A DNA stretch of 6,908 nucleotides from an uncultured Oscillospiraceae bacterium (GTDB lineage Bacteria > Bacillota > Clostridia > Oscillospirales > Oscillospiraceae), in contig CAUBQU010000071.1 in NCBI GenBank assembly GCA_958438185.1, positions 1 to 6,908 of the forward strand. Reading direction: 5' to 3'. Positions within the stretch are counted from its first letter, which is position 1. Every line of letters starts with the position of its first letter. The position numbers were made by a program, and so were the translations under genes. Shown one piece after another: positions 5,449-6,908 of the stretch. Below the pieces are notes generated by a model, which ran no database searches, was not told the DNA's origin, and was given only the letters and a program-made list of their open reading frames with translations.

Positions 5449-5530
5449 AACGAAAGTCGCCACCCATTGAAAAAGCCAGACGCTAAGACGCAGTGCGGAT
5501 CGTAACCAAGATCCTGCGCTGCGTCTTTTT
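5449..5530 (+). ncRNA. Short terminated transcript: small RNA or attenuated leader of the lipoprotein gene
   Basis: This is the segment between the predicted start of the consensus promoter and the end of an intrinsic terminator, about 80 nt. It matches no riboswitch class that I recognise. It contains a small hairpin with a GAAA loop near its 5' end (5447-5460) and two copies of AGACGC (5478-5483, 5486-5491), either of which could pair with GCGTCT (5521-5526) in the terminator's 3' arm. A 12-codon frame, TTG at 5467 to TAA at 5505, runs through the hairpin's 5' arm but lacks a ribosome binding site. It could be an independent small RNA or a regulatory leader controlling the next gene by readthrough. 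Confidence 0.5.
5485..5530 (+). terminator. Intrinsic terminator/attenuator ahead of the lipoprotein gene
   Basis: AAGACGCAG (5485-5493) pairs with CTGCGTCTT (5519-5527). The stem continues through TGC/GCG with a G-T pair and, past one bulged base, GGAT/ATCC (5497-5500/5511-5514), around a 10-nt loop. Five Ts end at 5530. This is a strong Rho-independent terminator. Its place between a promoter and the gene at 5566 makes it an attenuator candidate; alternatively it ends a separate small RNA. Confidence 0.8.
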
Positions 5531-5565
5531 GTCTATGGGATCGATCCAAAAAGGAGTGCTATGCT

Positions 5566-6228
5566 ATGAAGAATAGAAAAATCAAAAACCCGCACGGCAA
5601 ACGCTGGGCGCTTGCTGCACGAGGCCGCCTGGCTGCCCTGCTGGCAGCATTGCTGCTTTTTACCTTAACAGCCTGCACCGGGGCGGCAAACGATCCCGGC
5701 TCCCAGGCAGCGCCGACGCCCGCGGCGCAGACGCAGGAGCCTGCGGCCTGGGCCCTGGACCCGGCCACGATCACGGATGATTTTGTGTGCCAGACGGTCA
5801 TCGGGCTGCCGGAGCTTGTCCTGAGCGAGACGGGCTTTGTGTTTGAAAGCCCGCGGGACCTGACATCGCAGCAGCTGTATCTGCTGTTTTTGGCGTGGGC
5901 CGCGCCGGAGGAGCTGGAGGCATGCAAGCAGGACGCTGCGAACGCCTATGTTTTTTCCGCCGAGACGATCTGCCAGACGCTGGACCGCTACCTGCAGGGC
6001 TATGCGTTTGACATCACCCAGTGCCAGCTGTACGACGCCGCCCAGGACGCGGTCGTCACGCCCATGGCCAGCGGCTTCGGCGGCAAGATCGATGTGACCC
6101 TGCTTGACAGCACCTACGACGGCAACACCGCCGTCTTTACCGCCGACATCGCCGGGCTTGGCAAAAAGGCCTACACTGTCACCTTCTACGACGGCGGCTT
6201 CCGCTATGTATCTGTTTGCCCGGCTTGA
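5566..6228 (+). CDS. Predicted lipoprotein of unknown function
   Basis: A 220-aa protein with a positively charged N-terminus (about 1-21), a hydrophobic core (22-35) and a lipobox LTAC at 34-37, predicting lipid attachment at Cys37 and anchoring on the outer face of the membrane. A Pro/Ala/Gln-rich linker (about 38-62) follows, then a mixed alpha/beta domain of about 155 residues with many aromatic residues, ending in KAYTVTFYDGGFRYVSVCPA. I do not recognise a family and see no catalytic motif. The start is supported by AAGGAG at 5551-5556, 9 nt upstream. Its promoter is probably the one at 5414-5442, acting through the terminator hairpin. The membrane protein gene begins 41 nt downstream, so the two are likely cotranscribed. 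Confidence 0.88.
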   Translation: MKNRKIKNPHGKRWALAARGRLAALLAALLLFTLTACTGAANDPGSQAAPTPAAQTQEPAAWALDPATITDDFVCQTVIGLPELVLSETGFVFESPRDLTSQQLYLLFLAWAAPEELEACKQDAANAYVFSAETICQTLDRYLQGYAFDITQCQLYDAAQDAVVTPMASGFGGKIDVTLLDSTYDGNTAVFTADIAGLGKKAYTVTFYDGGFRYVSVCPA

Positions 6229-6269
6229 GAAATACGAGCGGGCATGATACAGAGAGAGGGTGGAAGAAA

Positions 6270-6875
6270 ATGAATCGGAAAATTGGGATGTTTGCGGCTG
6301 GGGTCAATTTGCTGGCGGTTTTGGGCTTTGCAGCGTCGATGCTGCTTGGCTTTGACTTTGGAAGCTATTTTTGCTCCATATTCATTGCCCTGAGCTTTGT
6401 CCTTATGATGTGCTGCTTTTTGCAGCTTGCGCCGCCGGAGCGGAAGGCGGCGGGCTATGCTGCCGCGGCGTTTGCCGCCGCTTATGCGGCGATCATCCTG
6501 CTGGTCTATTTCACGCAGCTTACGACGGTGCGCTTCGGCGGCCTGACGGAGCAGGCGCGGGTGCTGCTGGATTTTCAGCAGATGGGGCTTCTTTTCAACT
6601 TTGACCTGCTGGGCTATGCGCTGATGGCACTTGCCACCTTCTTTGCGGGCCTGACGATCTGCCCGGGCAGCAGATGCGCGCGATGGCTGCGGGGATTGCT
6701 GCTGGGGCACGGCGTATTCTTTGTCAGCTGCCTCCTGCTGCCGATGTTGGGCCTTTTCCAGGCAGACAGCCCTGCGTGGATCGGCATCGCGGTGCTGGAA
6801 TTCTGGTGCGCCTATTTTTGCCCGGTGGCGCTGCTGTCACTGGCGTATTTTCGGGGGCAAACAGAAAAAATTTAG
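6270..6875 (+). CDS. Six-helix integral membrane protein of unknown function
   Basis: A 201-aa very hydrophobic protein. Predicted membrane segments are about 6-27, 32-53, 60-82, 108-130, 140-163 and 169-193. Between helices 3 and 4 is a loop of about 25 residues including TTVRFGGLTEQARVLLDFQQ. It has no recognisable catalytic motif or transporter signature; it resembles small hypothetical membrane proteins of Clostridia that I cannot name. The ATG at 6270 is preferred because a GAGGG/GGTGG-like purine-rich site (6255-6264) precedes it; a longer frame from 6216 would overlap the lipoprotein gene. It follows the lipoprotein gene by 41 nt with no terminator between, suggesting one transcript and possibly a shared envelope role. 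No convincing terminator follows within the last 33 nt. Confidence 0.85.
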   Translation: MNRKIGMFAAGVNLLAVLGFAASMLLGFDFGSYFCSIFIALSFVLMMCCFLQLAPPERKAAGYAAAAFAAAYAAIILLVYFTQLTTVRFGGLTEQARVLLDFQQMGLLFNFDLLGYALMALATFFAGLTICPGSRCARWLRGLLLGHGVFFVSCLLLPMLGLFQADSPAWIGIAVLEFWCAYFCPVALLSLAYFRGQTEKI

Positions 6876-6908
6876 GTAAAACGCATTTTGTGCCGTACAG
6901 CAAAAGCC

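Noticed and set aside
4673..5467. Minus-strand open frame of 264 codons opposite the collagen-like gene
   Set aside because: Its Gly/Pro-rich part is only the reverse complement of collagen codons, and the plus-strand reading gives phase-perfect Gly-X-Y triplets and a ribosome binding site.
5449..5530. Cyclic-di-GMP-I or other known riboswitch in the leader
   Set aside because: A faint resemblance to the GACGCAAAGCC part was considered, but the expected flanking stems do not pair, so no known class is claimed.
1..6908. Short match AAAAGCC at both ends of the window (1-7 and 6902-6908), suggesting a circular element or terminal repeat
   Set aside because: Seven bases is too short, GCAAAAGCC also occurs at 3798-3806, and there are no replication or mobility genes.

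Overview
The window looks like chromosomal DNA from a G+C-rich member of the Bacillota, most likely a gut Clostridia of the Oscillospiraceae/Ruminococcaceae type. The grounds are strong AAGGAGG-type ribosome binding sites, two promoters with perfect TTGACA-17-TATAAT spacing, a TetR-controlled pair of ABC half-transporters, a collagen-like Gly-X-Y protein and a lipobox lipoprotein. The taxonomic call is inference; there is no rRNA or other phylogenetic marker.

Layout: positions 1-282 hold no gene but carry six hairpins packed almost end to end (16-257), downstream of the ABC operon. From 4555 down to 283 on the minus strand runs one regulatory unit: a consensus promoter (4527-4555) with a perfect 8-3-8 palindromic operator at its start site (4509-4527), a TetR-family repressor (3848-4471), a weak terminator-like hairpin and a second palindrome, then two ABC exporter-fold half-transporters (2010-3752 and 283-2013) that overlap by 4 nt (ATGA). 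Together they look like a heterodimeric membrane transporter and its ligand-responsive regulator; the substrate is unknown.

On the plus strand, divergent from the repressor, lies a collagen-like gene (4665-5401). It is split between two frames at a run of eight Gs inside the Gly-X-Y repeat. Right after its stop is a perfect sigma-A-type promoter (5414-5442). About 80 nt downstream of that promoter is a strong intrinsic terminator hairpin (5485-5530), so it would yield a small RNA or an attenuated leader for the next genes. These are a 220-aa lipoprotein (5566-6228) and a 201-aa six-helix membrane protein (6270-6875), neither of which I can assign to a function.

The items most worth a second look are the hairpin stack, the poly-G frame break in the collagen-like gene (pseudogene, phase-variable switch, programmed frameshift or sequencing error) and the short terminated transcript at about 5449-5530. 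No tRNA, rRNA, CRISPR array, transposase or phage gene was seen.
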